From NCBI GenBank assembly GCA_950073835.1, contig CATMRP010000021.1, forward strand, positions 1-47,245: DNA of 47,245 nt. The letters run 5' to 3'. The notes beneath the pieces were generated by a model, which worked only from the letters and a program-made list of their open reading frames with translations, was not told the DNA's origin and searched no databases. Each line of letters opens with the position of its first letter. Within the stretch, counting starts at the first letter, position 1. The position numbers were made by a program, and so were the translations under genes. The stretch comes from an uncultured Alteromonadaceae bacterium. Lineage in GTDB: Bacteria > Pseudomonadota > Gammaproteobacteria > Enterobacterales > Alteromonadaceae. Below are positions 13,889 through 22,800 of this stretch, piece by piece.

Positions 13889-14439
13889 TCTTTAAAGTAC
13901 TGCGTTACTGCATCAAACAGGCTGGTACAGCGTTGGTAGCCCGAGGCCACGCCATCGCTTTCATACTCTGAATCCACCAGGTACAAGTGCTTTATTCCGG
14001 CACTTTGCCCCGCCTGTATATCTGACATTTTGTCACCAATCATCACTGAGCTTGCCAGGTCAATCTGATGTTCGGTGGCAGCAGCGTTGATCATCCCCGG
14101 ATTTGGCTTACGAAAATCACAGTCTTTTAGATATTCGCCCTGCCCGTGGGTTGCATGATGCGGGCAAAACCGTACATCGGTGATGGTGACATCGTGCAGT
14201 GCAAATTGCTCGCACATCCATGTGGTGAGTGCTGCAAACTGCTCTTCGGTGTAATACCCTCGGCCAATCCCAGCCTGATTAGTAACAACAATGATGGCGT
14301 AACCTTCATCCACTATACGTTTACAGGCCTCAAACACACCGGAGACAAACTCAAAACTCTCAGGCTCACAGACATAGCCGTGATCAATATTAATTACCCC
14401 ATCCCTGTCGAGAAAAAACGCTTTGCGCATTATCACCAT
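13882..14439 (-). CDS. gmhB: D-glycero-D-manno-heptose 1,7-bisphosphate phosphatase (GmhB-like)
   Basis: A 185-residue HAD-superfamily phosphatase. The nucleophile motif is FLDRDGVIN near the N-terminus, followed by VVTNQAGIGRGYYTEEQF and the motif III/IV segment VMIGDKMSDIQAG, all matching GmhB. It removes the C7 phosphate from heptose 1,7-bisphosphate in both ADP- and GDP-heptose routes. The zinc-loop segment reads CPHHATHGQGEYLKDCDFRKP: Cys, His and Cys match E. coli ligands, but Phe replaces the fourth ligand. I chose the ATG at 14439 (after ACGGAAACAAT). The ATG at 14466 is possible but has no ribosome site. With gmhA, hddA and hddC here, a role in GDP-heptose supply is likely. Confidence 0.88.
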   Translation of the reverse strand: MVIMRKAFFLDRDGVINIDHGYVCEPESFEFVSGVFEACKRIVDEGYAIIVVTNQAGIGRGYYTEEQFAALTTWMCEQFALHDVTITDVRFCPHHATHGQGEYLKDCDFRKPNPGMINAAATEHQIDLASSVMIGDKMSDIQAGQSAGIKHLYLVDSEYESDGVASGYQRCTSLFDAVTQYFKDQ

Positions 14440-14473
14440 ATTGTTTCCGTTATAAAGGCTGGTCATAACCAGT

Positions 14474-15631
14474 TTAATTTTCTATATCTGCCAGATATTC
14501 AGCGTTGAGAATATCCATAAGGGTGTCATTCTGAATATCGCTGGTCCACAGTTCAAAGTTTTTAAATCCGGCCGCTACAAAAAACTCCATCTCGTTTCTA
14601 AATGCTTGTTCGGACGAAATACCTTCGGCAAACCTTTCAGGTTCGTCGGTGAAGCTGGCAATGGTCTGACAAATGGCAAAAGAGTTATTCGCGGCCTGCT
14701 GAGCTACGGGAAATACCGCATATTCCATTTCTCTTGGATCCGTTGTCATGCGGGATGCGCACCACCAAATCGCTACACCACACCGCTCACCAATAGTATC
14801 AAAACAATAGTCGTAAGCGGTTTGCGCCAGGGCCGGACTATTAAATACGGTATGCACTTCCATAATGACCGGAGTGGTAGGAAAGTAGTTCATATACATG
14901 TCTGCTACAGCGTTGTATGCGTCACTGAGCTTTGAAAACGTATAGCCTGCATCAGTAAAACTTTGCTCGTCCACACGCCAGTGCATCTCCACGCCGTTAG
15001 TCATCGCCGCATAGGTAATGTAAATACCAGCCAGATATTCATGCCCGTCAAACTGATCGCCCAGTTCACTAATAAGTGCTTGCTTGTAGTGCTGATACGT
15101 TGAGTCCCAGGGTAAACAAGTGACTTCCGGATCCCCCCTGAACGAAAAATTAAATGTGGTGCACTCATCCAGTAACCATTGAGGCATTTCCTTGCTGTCG
15201 ACGACCGCCAGACTGACTTTGTCGCCGAGGGCCTCGGCTTCCTGCAATTCTCGCTCTATCACCGAAAAGTCGTATTCTGCTGGGGCCGGATTTATTTCTG
15301 ACCAGCTTAATCTTATGAGGGTGCCGGAAACATGGGGTAAGCCATTGATATGCTCAGATACAAACGACCCGCTATTAGTCGTATTTAAGCTGCCTGCGCT
15401 GTTGAAGATCCCCTGTGGAGGGGCCTTAGAATCACCGGCTGGCGGTGGGTTACTCACCGGTGGCAGCGGAGTCGGCGTTGGCGAAGAGGTTGTGGAGTTC
15501 CCCCCTCCGCAAGCCGTAATAAAGAATACCAAACAGGTCAATAAGCCGGATAGTCGCAACAAAAGAGAGCACCTCGTTAGTTTGCATAGCGTAGTCGTTA
15601 ACAGAGCAGCCCGGATACTGCCTTCGGGCAT
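14474..15631 (-). CDS. Secreted TIM-barrel (glycoside-hydrolase-like) lipoprotein, paralogue A
   Basis: A 385-residue predicted lipoprotein: a hydrophobic stretch ends in the lipobox ITAC followed by GGG. A Pro/Thr/Ser-rich linker (about 45-70) follows, then a domain whose start, LIRLSWSEINPAPAEYDFSV, is typical of (beta/alpha)8 glycoside hydrolases of the GH42/GH5 kind. Candidate catalytic acids are the Glu in TNGVEMHWR and the Glu in FKNFELWTSD, both kept in the paralogues at 15751-17049 and 33946-35097. No family can be named confidently and the substrate is unknown. The ATG at 15631 has no ribosome site. A TTG at 15562 with upstream GAGG would give a more normal lipoprotein signal and may be the true start. 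Confidence 0.68.
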   Translation of the reverse strand: MPEGSIRAALLTTTLCKLTRCSLLLRLSGLLTCLVFFITACGGGNSTTSSPTPTPLPPVSNPPPAGDSKAPPQGIFNSAGSLNTTNSGSFVSEHINGLPHVSGTLIRLSWSEINPAPAEYDFSVIERELQEAEALGDKVSLAVVDSKEMPQWLLDECTTFNFSFRGDPEVTCLPWDSTYQHYKQALISELGDQFDGHEYLAGIYITYAAMTNGVEMHWRVDEQSFTDAGYTFSKLSDAYNAVADMYMNYFPTTPVIMEVHTVFNSPALAQTAYDYCFDTIGERCGVAIWWCASRMTTDPREMEYAVFPVAQQAANNSFAICQTIASFTDEPERFAEGISSEQAFRNEMEFFVAAGFKNFELWTSDIQNDTLMDILNAEYLADIEN

Positions 15632-15711
15632 TTTGCTTACAAGCTAAAGTATGCTGGTAATCCTTCGCATTCTCAACCAGGAACTGACACTTGCGCCGAG
15701 CAGATACGCAA

Positions 15712-15731
15712 CAGGCCCCTTATGGGGCCTG
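15712..15731. other. Intergenic hairpin between the two secreted paralogues
   Basis: CAGGCCCC / GGGGCCTG is an 8-bp perfect stem with a 4-nt loop, 20 bp past the stop of the minus-strand gene at 15751. There is no clear T-run on the minus strand, so it may be a weak terminator, or an RNA-stabilising hairpin that changes the ratio of the two genes. Confidence 0.4.
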
Positions 15732-15750
15732 TATCATCACTTTGAAATGC

Positions 15751-17049
15751 TTACTTTAACAGCGGGGCATATTCAGTTTCCAGAATGGTCATCAGACTCT
15801 CATCTTTTAAGTCTGCAGACCAAATCTCGAAGTTTTTAAAGCCTTCGCCGATAAAGAAATCCATTTCGTTACGTAAGGCTTCTTCAGGTGTCCAGCCTTG
15901 ACCTGAGTCGAAGCGGTCTGGTTGAGTACTGAAATTACCAATGGTCTGACATACCGCGAACGACAGTTCAGTGGCCTGTTGCGCCACATGATAAACCGGA
16001 TACTCAGCCTGGCGAGGGTCGGTTGCCATACGTGATGCACACCACCAGATTGCCACACCACAACGACTTCCCAGCGTATCATAACAATGGTTGAAGGCGT
16101 TTTCGGCCAGGTGGGACTCGTCAAATACGGTGTGGATTTCCATCAGAATTGGCGTAGTGGCAAATGCTTCAGCATACATATCCATGACATCGTTGTAGGA
16201 TTGCTCCAGACGATCCGGGGTATATCCAGCCGCCGTAAATTCGTTTTCATCCACACGCCAGTGCATCTCGATACCGTTGGACATAGCGGCGTAGCTCATA
16301 TAAACCCCACGCAGATTCGGATGCGAGTCAAACTGTGCGCCCAAACGACTTACAAGCTCTGCTTTAAATTGCTGATAGTAACTATCCCATGGCAAACAGG
16401 TAGTTGCAGCCTCACCGCGGAAGGTGTAATCAAAGGTTTCACACTGATCCATAACATATTGAGGCATTTCTTTGCTGTCGAGTATGGCCAGACTAATACT
16501 GGCATCCAACTCTGCTGCTGCAGCCAGCTCATTTTCCAGAGGCGTAAAGTCGAAAACACCTTCAGATGGATTAATAGCCTTCCAGCTAACTCGCACCAGA
16601 CTACCTGTTACATGCTCTTCGCCGTTGATATCATCACGAACAATGGTGGCACGCTGATCAGTGGAACTAATGATACCAGCGCTGTGAAACAACCCCTGAG
16701 GTGCACTCTTAGTCTCTGGCTCAGGCGTCGGCTCTGGTGTTGGCTCAGGCGTCGGCTCAGGCGTCGGCTCAGGCGTCGGCTCAGGCGTCGGCTCAGGCGT
16801 CGGCTCCGGTGTTGGTTCTGGTGTTGGCTCAGGTGTAGGTCGTCTGAAAATTGGACGCCAGAATCCACGCGCTGGAGAAATCGCAGCCGTGCTTCCAGAG
16901 CGAGAAAAGTTAACTTGGGTCGATCCATCGAGGTTATTGGTTTCCATACCTTTACGGGTGAAGTTATTATCATTCAGGCTGGCAGCACCTGCAGAGAATG
17001 TTGCAGAGATTACAGCTGTTGCAATAACACTTTTAATAAAACCAGTCAT
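15751..17049 (-). CDS. Secreted TIM-barrel (glycoside-hydrolase-like) protein with (PTPE)n linker, paralogue B
   Basis: A 432-residue exported protein. The signal peptide is about residues 1-23 (ending FSAGAA) with no lipobox, unlike its neighbour. A low-complexity linker of about ten PTPE units (about 68-107) separates the N-terminus from a barrel-like domain closely similar to the product of 14474-15631. Shared segments are SLAILDSKEMPQ, TCLPWDSYYQ, NGIEMHWRVDENEF, CGVAIWWCASRM and GFKNFEIWSADL. The two Glu in NGIEM and FEIWS are candidate catalytic residues, and paired cysteines suggest disulfides. GAGGTAAATAGAA before the ATG is a fair ribosome site. This is probably the first gene of a three-gene minus-strand unit with paralogue A and gmhB. 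Function unknown; glycan hydrolysis or modification is inferred. Confidence 0.72.
   Translation of the reverse strand: MTGFIKSVIATAVISATFSAGAASLNDNNFTRKGMETNNLDGSTQVNFSRSGSTAAISPARGFWRPIFRRPTPEPTPEPTPEPTPEPTPEPTPEPTPEPTPEPTPEPTPEPETKSAPQGLFHSAGIISSTDQRATIVRDDINGEEHVTGSLVRVSWKAINPSEGVFDFTPLENELAAAAELDASISLAILDSKEMPQYVMDQCETFDYTFRGEAATTCLPWDSYYQQFKAELVSRLGAQFDSHPNLRGVYMSYAAMSNGIEMHWRVDENEFTAAGYTPDRLEQSYNDVMDMYAEAFATTPILMEIHTVFDESHLAENAFNHCYDTLGSRCGVAIWWCASRMATDPRQAEYPVYHVAQQATELSFAVCQTIGNFSTQPDRFDSGQGWTPEEALRNEMDFFIGEGFKNFEIWSADLKDESLMTILETEYAPLLK
16728..16847 (-). repeat. Ten 12-bp tandem repeats encoding (PTPE)n
   Basis: Ten consecutive units of the type GGCTCAGGCGTC (plus strand) with third-position variation in about four of them. 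They encode the Pro-Thr-Pro-Glu linker of the gene at 15751-17049. The near-identical central units (five in a row) suggest recent slippage, so copy number probably varies between strains. Confidence 0.9.
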
Positions 17050-17619
17050 TTCTATTTACCTCAAAAAAAACTAAAACACGGTTGCTAAGAACGGGATGCA
17101 TTAAAGTCTTTTTCGGTATAAATAAAAATCACCAACACCATACGAGGGTATATAAAATGCGACCTGAAGCGATTTTCACGCATTGAGAGCATTCGCTAAC
17201 GACCACCACCTTGTACTATTTTACACCATGGCATATCTGCTAACTCTATGACACAAAACGGCTTTAGTTTTTATCCTGTCGATCTGGCTAAGCGACAAGG
17301 AAAAAGGCATTTCCCAACCATATTACTTCACACAATCAGGTATATAAAAAAATAACCAATTGAGTGAAAGAAAATTTAAAAACGCCGCCACGAAAACGCT
17401 GGAAGTCTAAAAAGTAAGATAAAACAATAGGATCTAATGAAAAATGATGACTTCACTTTTTCTACCCACAACATTTTTACTATTTTTGCCCACAGGTCCG
17501 CAATGTGACCTAAAAAGAAGTGTTTTTCCCAGGGGTCTATGGCACGATAAATATCTCTCATTGATAACGATATCTTGCGCACTACAAGCCGCAGCAGCCC
17601 TACACGACAGGAGTAACAT
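17050..17619. other. 570-bp divergent intergenic region before gmhA
   Basis: An AT-rich region between a minus-strand gene (start 17049) and plus-strand gmhA (start 17620). It must hold promoters for both. I see no strong sigma-70 pair; TTGATA at about 17560 lacks a good -10. There is no RNA gene or convincing ORF, and the short frames here lack ribosome sites and family matches. Confidence 0.5.
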
Positions 17620-18195
17620 ATGAGCCCGGATATTCAGGATGAAATAAAAGCATCCATTGCCGTTAAGGAAGCCACTTTAAAGGATGAACATCTGCTATCT
17701 CAACTTAGCGACCTCATCGATGCATGCCTTTCTTCACTTCAACAGGGCGGCAAAATCATTTTTTGCGGCAATGGCGGCAGCTTTGCTGATGCTCAACATT
17801 TATCCGCAGAGTTTACCTCCCGTTTCTTGTTTGATCGGGCGCCACTGCCGTCGCTGGCGCTGGGTACCAATAACTCAGCGATTAGTGCTATTGGCAACGA
17901 CTACGGTTATGAATTTGTTTTTTCACGCGAATTACAAAGCATTGCCAGCGAAAAAGACGTGTTTGTAGGCATCTCCACCAGCGGGAACAGCCCTAACGTT
18001 ATTGCCGCAGTAGAAGTGGCTAAACAAATGAACGTCACTACTTACGTGTTAACCGGTCAGACCGGTGGTAAATTAAAGGCACTCTGCAACTGCCTGTGCA
18101 TTCCATCACCCGACACAGCGCGTATACAGGAATGCCATATCCTGCTTGGCCATATACTGTGCGGGCAGGTAGAAAAGCGATATTTTAAAGGGTAA
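17620..18195 (+). CDS. gmhA: Sedoheptulose 7-phosphate isomerase GmhA
   Basis: A 191-residue SIS-domain isomerase, close to E. coli GmhA (192). It converts sedoheptulose 7-phosphate to D-glycero-D-manno-heptose 7-phosphate, the first step of nucleotide-activated heptose synthesis, in the cytoplasm. Visible motifs are FCGNGGSFADAQHLSAEF (about 48-65), GNDYGYEFVFSRELQ, GISTSGNSPNVIAA (about 118-131) and a C-terminal PSPDTARIQECHILLGH. CAGGAGTAACAT precedes the ATG. It is transcribed away from the rest of the heptose genes, with an IS4-family element inserted just downstream. hddA and hddC in the same locus point to the GDP-heptose branch. Confidence 0.94.
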   Translation: MSPDIQDEIKASIAVKEATLKDEHLLSQLSDLIDACLSSLQQGGKIIFCGNGGSFADAQHLSAEFTSRFLFDRAPLPSLALGTNNSAISAIGNDYGYEFVFSRELQSIASEKDVFVGISTSGNSPNVIAAVEVAKQMNVTTYVLTGQTGGKLKALCNCLCIPSPDTARIQECHILLGHILCGQVEKRYFKG

Positions 18196-18275
18196 GTAAT
18201 TCAATCGCCCAATAAAAAAGCACCGAAAGGTTAATGCCGATCAGTTAAGAGATTGACATTCGGCGTAAGAGGATC

Positions 18276-18309
18276 AAAATCCGATGATCGTAAGGTCATC
18301 GGATTTTTT
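18276..18309 (+). terminator. Terminator hairpin immediately before the IS4 transposase start
   Basis: AAAATCCGATGA pairs perfectly with TCATCGGATTTT over 12 bp, with an 8-nt loop, and is followed by TTT directly before ATG at 18311. Read from outside the element it should stop incoming transcription. The hairpin also covers the place where a ribosome site would be. Confidence 0.8.
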
Positions 18310-18310
18310 T

Positions 18311-19639
18311 ATGCAACTGCAACAAGCCCTCAATACAGCGTTTAATGCCAGCACTCAGTTCAGCACGTTTGAACAACTCTCTTCATTTCTCGACCCTGCG
18401 ATTATCGATGAAGCTTTTGTTGAGGCTGGTGTTGCAACGGTCAGAAAGCGCAGACTTCCTCTTAAAGCGGTGATGTGGACAGTGATAGGTATGAGTTTAT
18501 TCCGGCAGGAATCTGTGTGGAATATCGCGACCAAAATGGATATTGCATTGCCAGGTAAGAATCCACTTATTGCCCCGAGTGCGATTGTGCAGGCCCGCCA
18601 GAGACTGGGGGTTGATGCTGTTAAATCGGTATTCATGAAAATGGCTGCACAATGGTATCAGTCGCAGCAATTCGAACGGTGGAACGGACTTAATCTGCTA
18701 GCGGTCGATGGCGTGGTGTGGCGTACGACGGATACGCCAGAGAACCGTGAAAAATATGGTTCAGCTAGCACACAGCATGGTGATACAAGCTTCCCCCAGA
18801 TACGGATGGTTTGTCATATGGAGCTGACTAGTCATCAGCTCATTAATGCCGTGTTTGATAAGTACAAGTCGAATGAGATGGTGCTGGCAGAGCAGCTCAT
18901 CGATGAGACGCCTAACCACTCGCTTACCTTGTTTGATAAGGGTTACTACTCGCTGGGGTTGCTAAATCGCTGGCACAATCAGGGTCAAGAACGCCATTGG
19001 CTCATCCCTGTTAAAAAGGGTCTTCAGTATGAAGTGATTCGTACGCTGGGGCGTAGCGATAAATTAGTCAGACTGGCGACAACGGCGCATGCTCGAAAGC
19101 GCTTTGATGAGCTGCCAGAGTTCATAGAAGCGCGGTTAATAACGAAACAGATAAAAGGAAAAACCTGCGAAGTCCTCACATCTATGGTCGATGCTATGCG
19201 CTTCCCCGGAAGTGAAATCGTTGAGCTGTATACCTATCGATGGGAAATCGAGCTGGGGTTCAGAGAAATAAAACAAACCCTGCTGAACAGCGAATATACC
19301 TTCAGAAGCAAGCTACCTGACATGGTTGAACAGGAAATATGGGGGCTATTACTCGCTTATAATCTCATTCGTTCAGCAATGACGGAGGCAGCAAGCAGAA
19401 AAGGAATATTGCCTAATCAGCTGAGCTTCAGTGGTTGTTCCAGTGCGGTGGTCGCATTCCTGATGACACTACAAATAACCAGTCCGGGGAAGCTTCCCGT
19501 ATTCTACAACTCACTTATTGAACAGCTAGGCTTTTATCAGCTACCACCTCGAAGAGAAGATAGAGCTTACCCTCGATGCATAAAACCAAAACCGAGCCGC
19601 TATCCCCATAAAAAGAAAAATGCCAGTCAGCTTAACTGA
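18311..19639 (+). CDS. IS4-family transposase
   Basis: A 442-residue DDE transposase that appears intact. The first catalytic Asp is in [13 protein letters not shown] and the second in [12 protein letters not shown]. The IS4 signature Y-(2)-R-(3)-E-(6)-K is exact in [15 protein letters not shown]. The frame is open upstream to 18284, but I chose ATG at 18311 because the upstream segment lies inside the terminator hairpin. There is no clear ribosome site, which fits low expression. Confidence 0.93.
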   Translation: MQLQQALNTAFNASTQFSTFEQLSSFLDPAIIDEAFVEAGVATVRKRRLPLKAVMWTVIGMSLFRQESVWNIATKMDIALPGKNPLIAPSAIVQARQRLGVDAVKSVFMKMAAQWYQSQQFERWNGLNLLAVDGVVWRTTDTPENREKYGSASTQHGDTSFPQIRMVCHMELTSHQLINAVFDKYKSNEMVLAEQLIDETPNHSLTLFDKGYYSLGLLNRWHNQGQERHWLIPVKKGLQYEVIRTLGRSDKLVRLATTAHARKRFDELPEFIEARLITKQIKGKTCEVLTSMVDAMRFPGSEIVELYTYRWEIELGFREIKQTLLNSEYTFRSKLPDMVEQEIWGLLLAYNLIRSAMTEAASRKGILPNQLSFSGCSSAVVAFLMTLQITSPGKLPVFYNSLIEQLGFYQLPPRREDRAYPRCIKPKPSRYPHKKKNASQLN

Positions 19640-19671
19640 CTGGCATTAACCGAAAGGTGCTTTTTTATTGG

Positions 19672-19848
19672 CTTGTACGAAGGAGAGCACAACAGCGCCC
19701 AGAGTATTGTTAGTTCTTATCTTTATTGTGAGATGAATTCCAACACTTATTTATTTTAACTGATACATGCCTTTATCACTAACAACGAGAACGCTACCAT
19801 CCAATTGAACAAGCAATCAGCAGTTTGGTGTAGTACTACCAAATAGTA
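19672..19848. other. Short intergenic stretch with a 9-bp inverted repeat at its edge
   Basis: Between the IS4 right end and the stop of the large lipoprotein gene. GTAGTACTA / TAGTACTAC (19830-19852) forms a hairpin with a 5-nt loop that overlaps that stop codon. On the minus strand no T-run follows it, so its role as terminator is doubtful. Nothing else is seen. Confidence 0.4.
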
Positions 19849-22800
19849 CTACTCCAAAATCTGAATATCACGGATAAAGGGATACTCGCTGGCCGGGTTA
19901 GCACCGAAATCCCGGCACCAAATTCGTAATGTGTATGTACCTGCAGGCAATTGTGTACCATTGGCTGTTGTACCATCCCACTCGTAATACACATCCTGTG
20001 CCCCTTCGACGCCATCGTAACCACCGCCGAGCTGGGTTCTGACCAGCTCATTAACCGTAGTAAAACCCTCTTGGTCATAAATATAAATTGTTACTACTGC
20101 GCTCTCTGTTATAGAAAAAGCAATACTTCCCGGGGTGCCGGCAGTAAGATTCACATCGGTTATTTCAAGGTTTTGCACTTCTACCGGCACGGTATCAATC
20201 AACACATCTACCGAATCGGAGATAGTTTCGCCGTCCTCACTCTCGGCAAATAAGTTAAAGGTGTAGAGCCCATCCGGGTAGTGAACAGGATTTCCTTCAC
20301 TGTCAATATACTCAATGCCATCCCAAACTACGGTACCGGAACGAGAATAGTCCCCTTCGGTCAGGATCAGGTTATTGTCACTGTCAGAGAGCGAGAGTTC
20401 CCAGGTGAGCCGTTGGTTAAACTCAACGTCTGCAATACCCACATCCGTTCGACCATCGCCATTTGGCGAGAAGGCTTCCCTGGCTGGCTCAAAATAGTCT
20501 ATGGCAGGTAAGCGCTCTTCAGATCCTTCTACATATACTCGTATCTCGCCGCTTCTTACAATCGGTTGTCTGTCCGATGTAAAGGCTGTAATACGATACT
20601 GGTATCTGCCATCATCCACATATTCTCCGGCCTGATTGGTGCCATCCCATTCAAAATTGTGGCTGGCCCCGAGAAGGCTGGAGCGGAATATACCGCCGCC
20701 ATTCTCGTTCAAAATATCAATATCAGATTTAAGCGACTCCGAAAATACAGCCCCTACCTTAATATAATTGTCCAGATATTTGTCGTAAAACTCAGGCAAC
20801 TCTGTGCTATCAACCACCAGTGGTAACCCTTCTGTGCCATAAGCTAAGGCAATTTCAAACGAGTCGTAGCGGTTGTCATCCCAGCCTACAATGTAATTAT
20901 TATTGTTATCCACCGCGGTATCGACCACCAAAGAACCATAATCACTGGCAGAAATAACCAAAGGATCACTAAATGTGACGCCATTGTCTTTTGATACCGA
21001 ATACACCGTTTCATAGTTTCCGGTGGTTGTATCAGACCAGGCCAGTAGCAAATCACCGGTTGGGCCTAAAGCCATCGATGCATAGATGGAAATGCCCTCA
21101 TTGTTAGACATATTTTTTGGTGAAGAGAATGTCGCGCCGCCATCCTGTGATTTTACCATCCACAGCTCGGCATCCAGCAGTTTGCCGCTCACCGGGTTGA
21201 TGGTTTTTTCCTCATCCCAAATGAGATAAATCGTATCGCCGTCACTTTGTATATCCGGTCGCTGTACCGTATTGTCTGACGAATAGATCGAGCGAGGGGT
21301 CGAGAACGTCTCGCCATTATCACTGGATGAGCTATAAAATACATCATTGAAGGTCGACCAGGTAATCTCGATTTTGCCAACCCGGCTAATACTAATGGCG
21401 GGTTCAACAATGGTATTGACTGCCAGTTGAACCGGGTCACTAAAGGTTACACCATTGTCTACCGATCGGATAATATTTAACTCGGTAGCCGATGACCAAA
21501 CAATAAATATCGTACCCTCTTCATCAATGGCGATAGAAGGTTCATTGCTGGGTTTCTCACTATTGGACAGGTTAGTTTCGGGATTAATACCTGTTGCACC
21601 GCCATTGCGGGATTCACTGATCCCAAACTCATCGAGCTCCTCATCGTACTCCAGAATTAAATAGTAAATATCGGAAAACACCTCTTTGGCTTCCTGCCAT
21701 ACCACATGGAGACTGCCATCCGGGGCTGCGGCAATATCAGCACGCTGGCCTAGCCCGATAAGATCGGTCTGGCTGTTAGAAATCTGCTGGATTTCCTGTT
21801 TTTCAAACCCTTCAATTTTGACCGCAGAGTAATAAATCTCGGTACCACTAATACTGCCAGTGTTATCGTCCCACACCACATGGTAGTAGCCTTTATTGTC
21901 AAAGGTAATAGCCGGACGTAAGGTTAGTCCGGGTGTTTCCGATATATTAATAGGATTAAAAAAGGCCACCGACGGAGCAATAAAACCGGTATCACAGGCA
22001 TCGCCGATATCATTTTCATCTGTATCTGTTTGGTCAGGGTTTGAGACGGTTGGGCAGTTATCTCTTCGATCCGGTACACCATCGTTATCGACATCGCATA
22101 CGTCACCAACACCATCACCATTACTATCGGCCTGATCGGCGTTACTGGTAAAGGGGCAATTGTCTTCTTGAGCAGCGAGGGAATCAAAATCGCGGTCACA
22201 GAAATCGCCGATACCATCTGCATTAATATCAATTTGATCGGGATTCTCAAAAAACTGGCAATTATCGACAGTATCCAGGATACCGTCTTCATCGGAATCC
22301 TGACAGGCATCACCCGGGTAACCGTCGTCTGAATTTTCCTGTTCGGGATTAAAAACAGATGGGCAATTATCCAGGAGATCTGCCAAGCCATCACTATCTA
22401 TATCACACGCGTCACCGATGCCGTCACTATTTTCATCCTCTTGCTCTGGATTATAAGCGTATGGACAATTGTCGAACGCACTATTGACACTATCGCCGTC
22501 TTCATCACACAAGTCACCTAAACCATCGCCGTTGCTATCCAATTGCTCCGGATCAGCCACAGCAGGACAGACATCAATTTCATTGGTAAAGCCATCGCTG
22601 TCAGAATCACAAGCATCACCAATACCGTCATTATTAGTATCAAGCTGTTCAGCATTACTCAACGTTGGGCAATTATCGTTAATATCGATAACCAAATCCT
22701 GATCAATATCCTGACAGGCATCTCCGGGGAATCCACTGTCACTATTGAGTTGATCAGGGTTAAACACCGAGGGACAGTTATCAACACTGTTCTCGTACCC

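Larger units (their letters stand above)
18209..19671 (+). mobile_element. Complete IS4-family insertion sequence
   Basis: An element of about 1.46 kb bounded by 16-bp perfect inverted repeats, CCAATAAAAAAGCACC at 18209-18224 and its complement at 19656-19671. Similarity continues inside: GGTTAATGCC and TCAGTTAAG occur near both ends. It encodes one intact transposase. I see no direct repeat in the flanks (ATTCAATCGC on the left, CTTGTACGAA on the right). It lies between gmhA and the large repeat lipoprotein. Confidence 0.9.

Noticed and set aside
16087..17088. A 333-residue plus-strand open frame with Arg/Leu-rich repeats
   Set aside because: It is the antisense of the secreted paralogue B gene. 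The repeats are the complement of the PTPE linker, and it has no ribosome site or family match.
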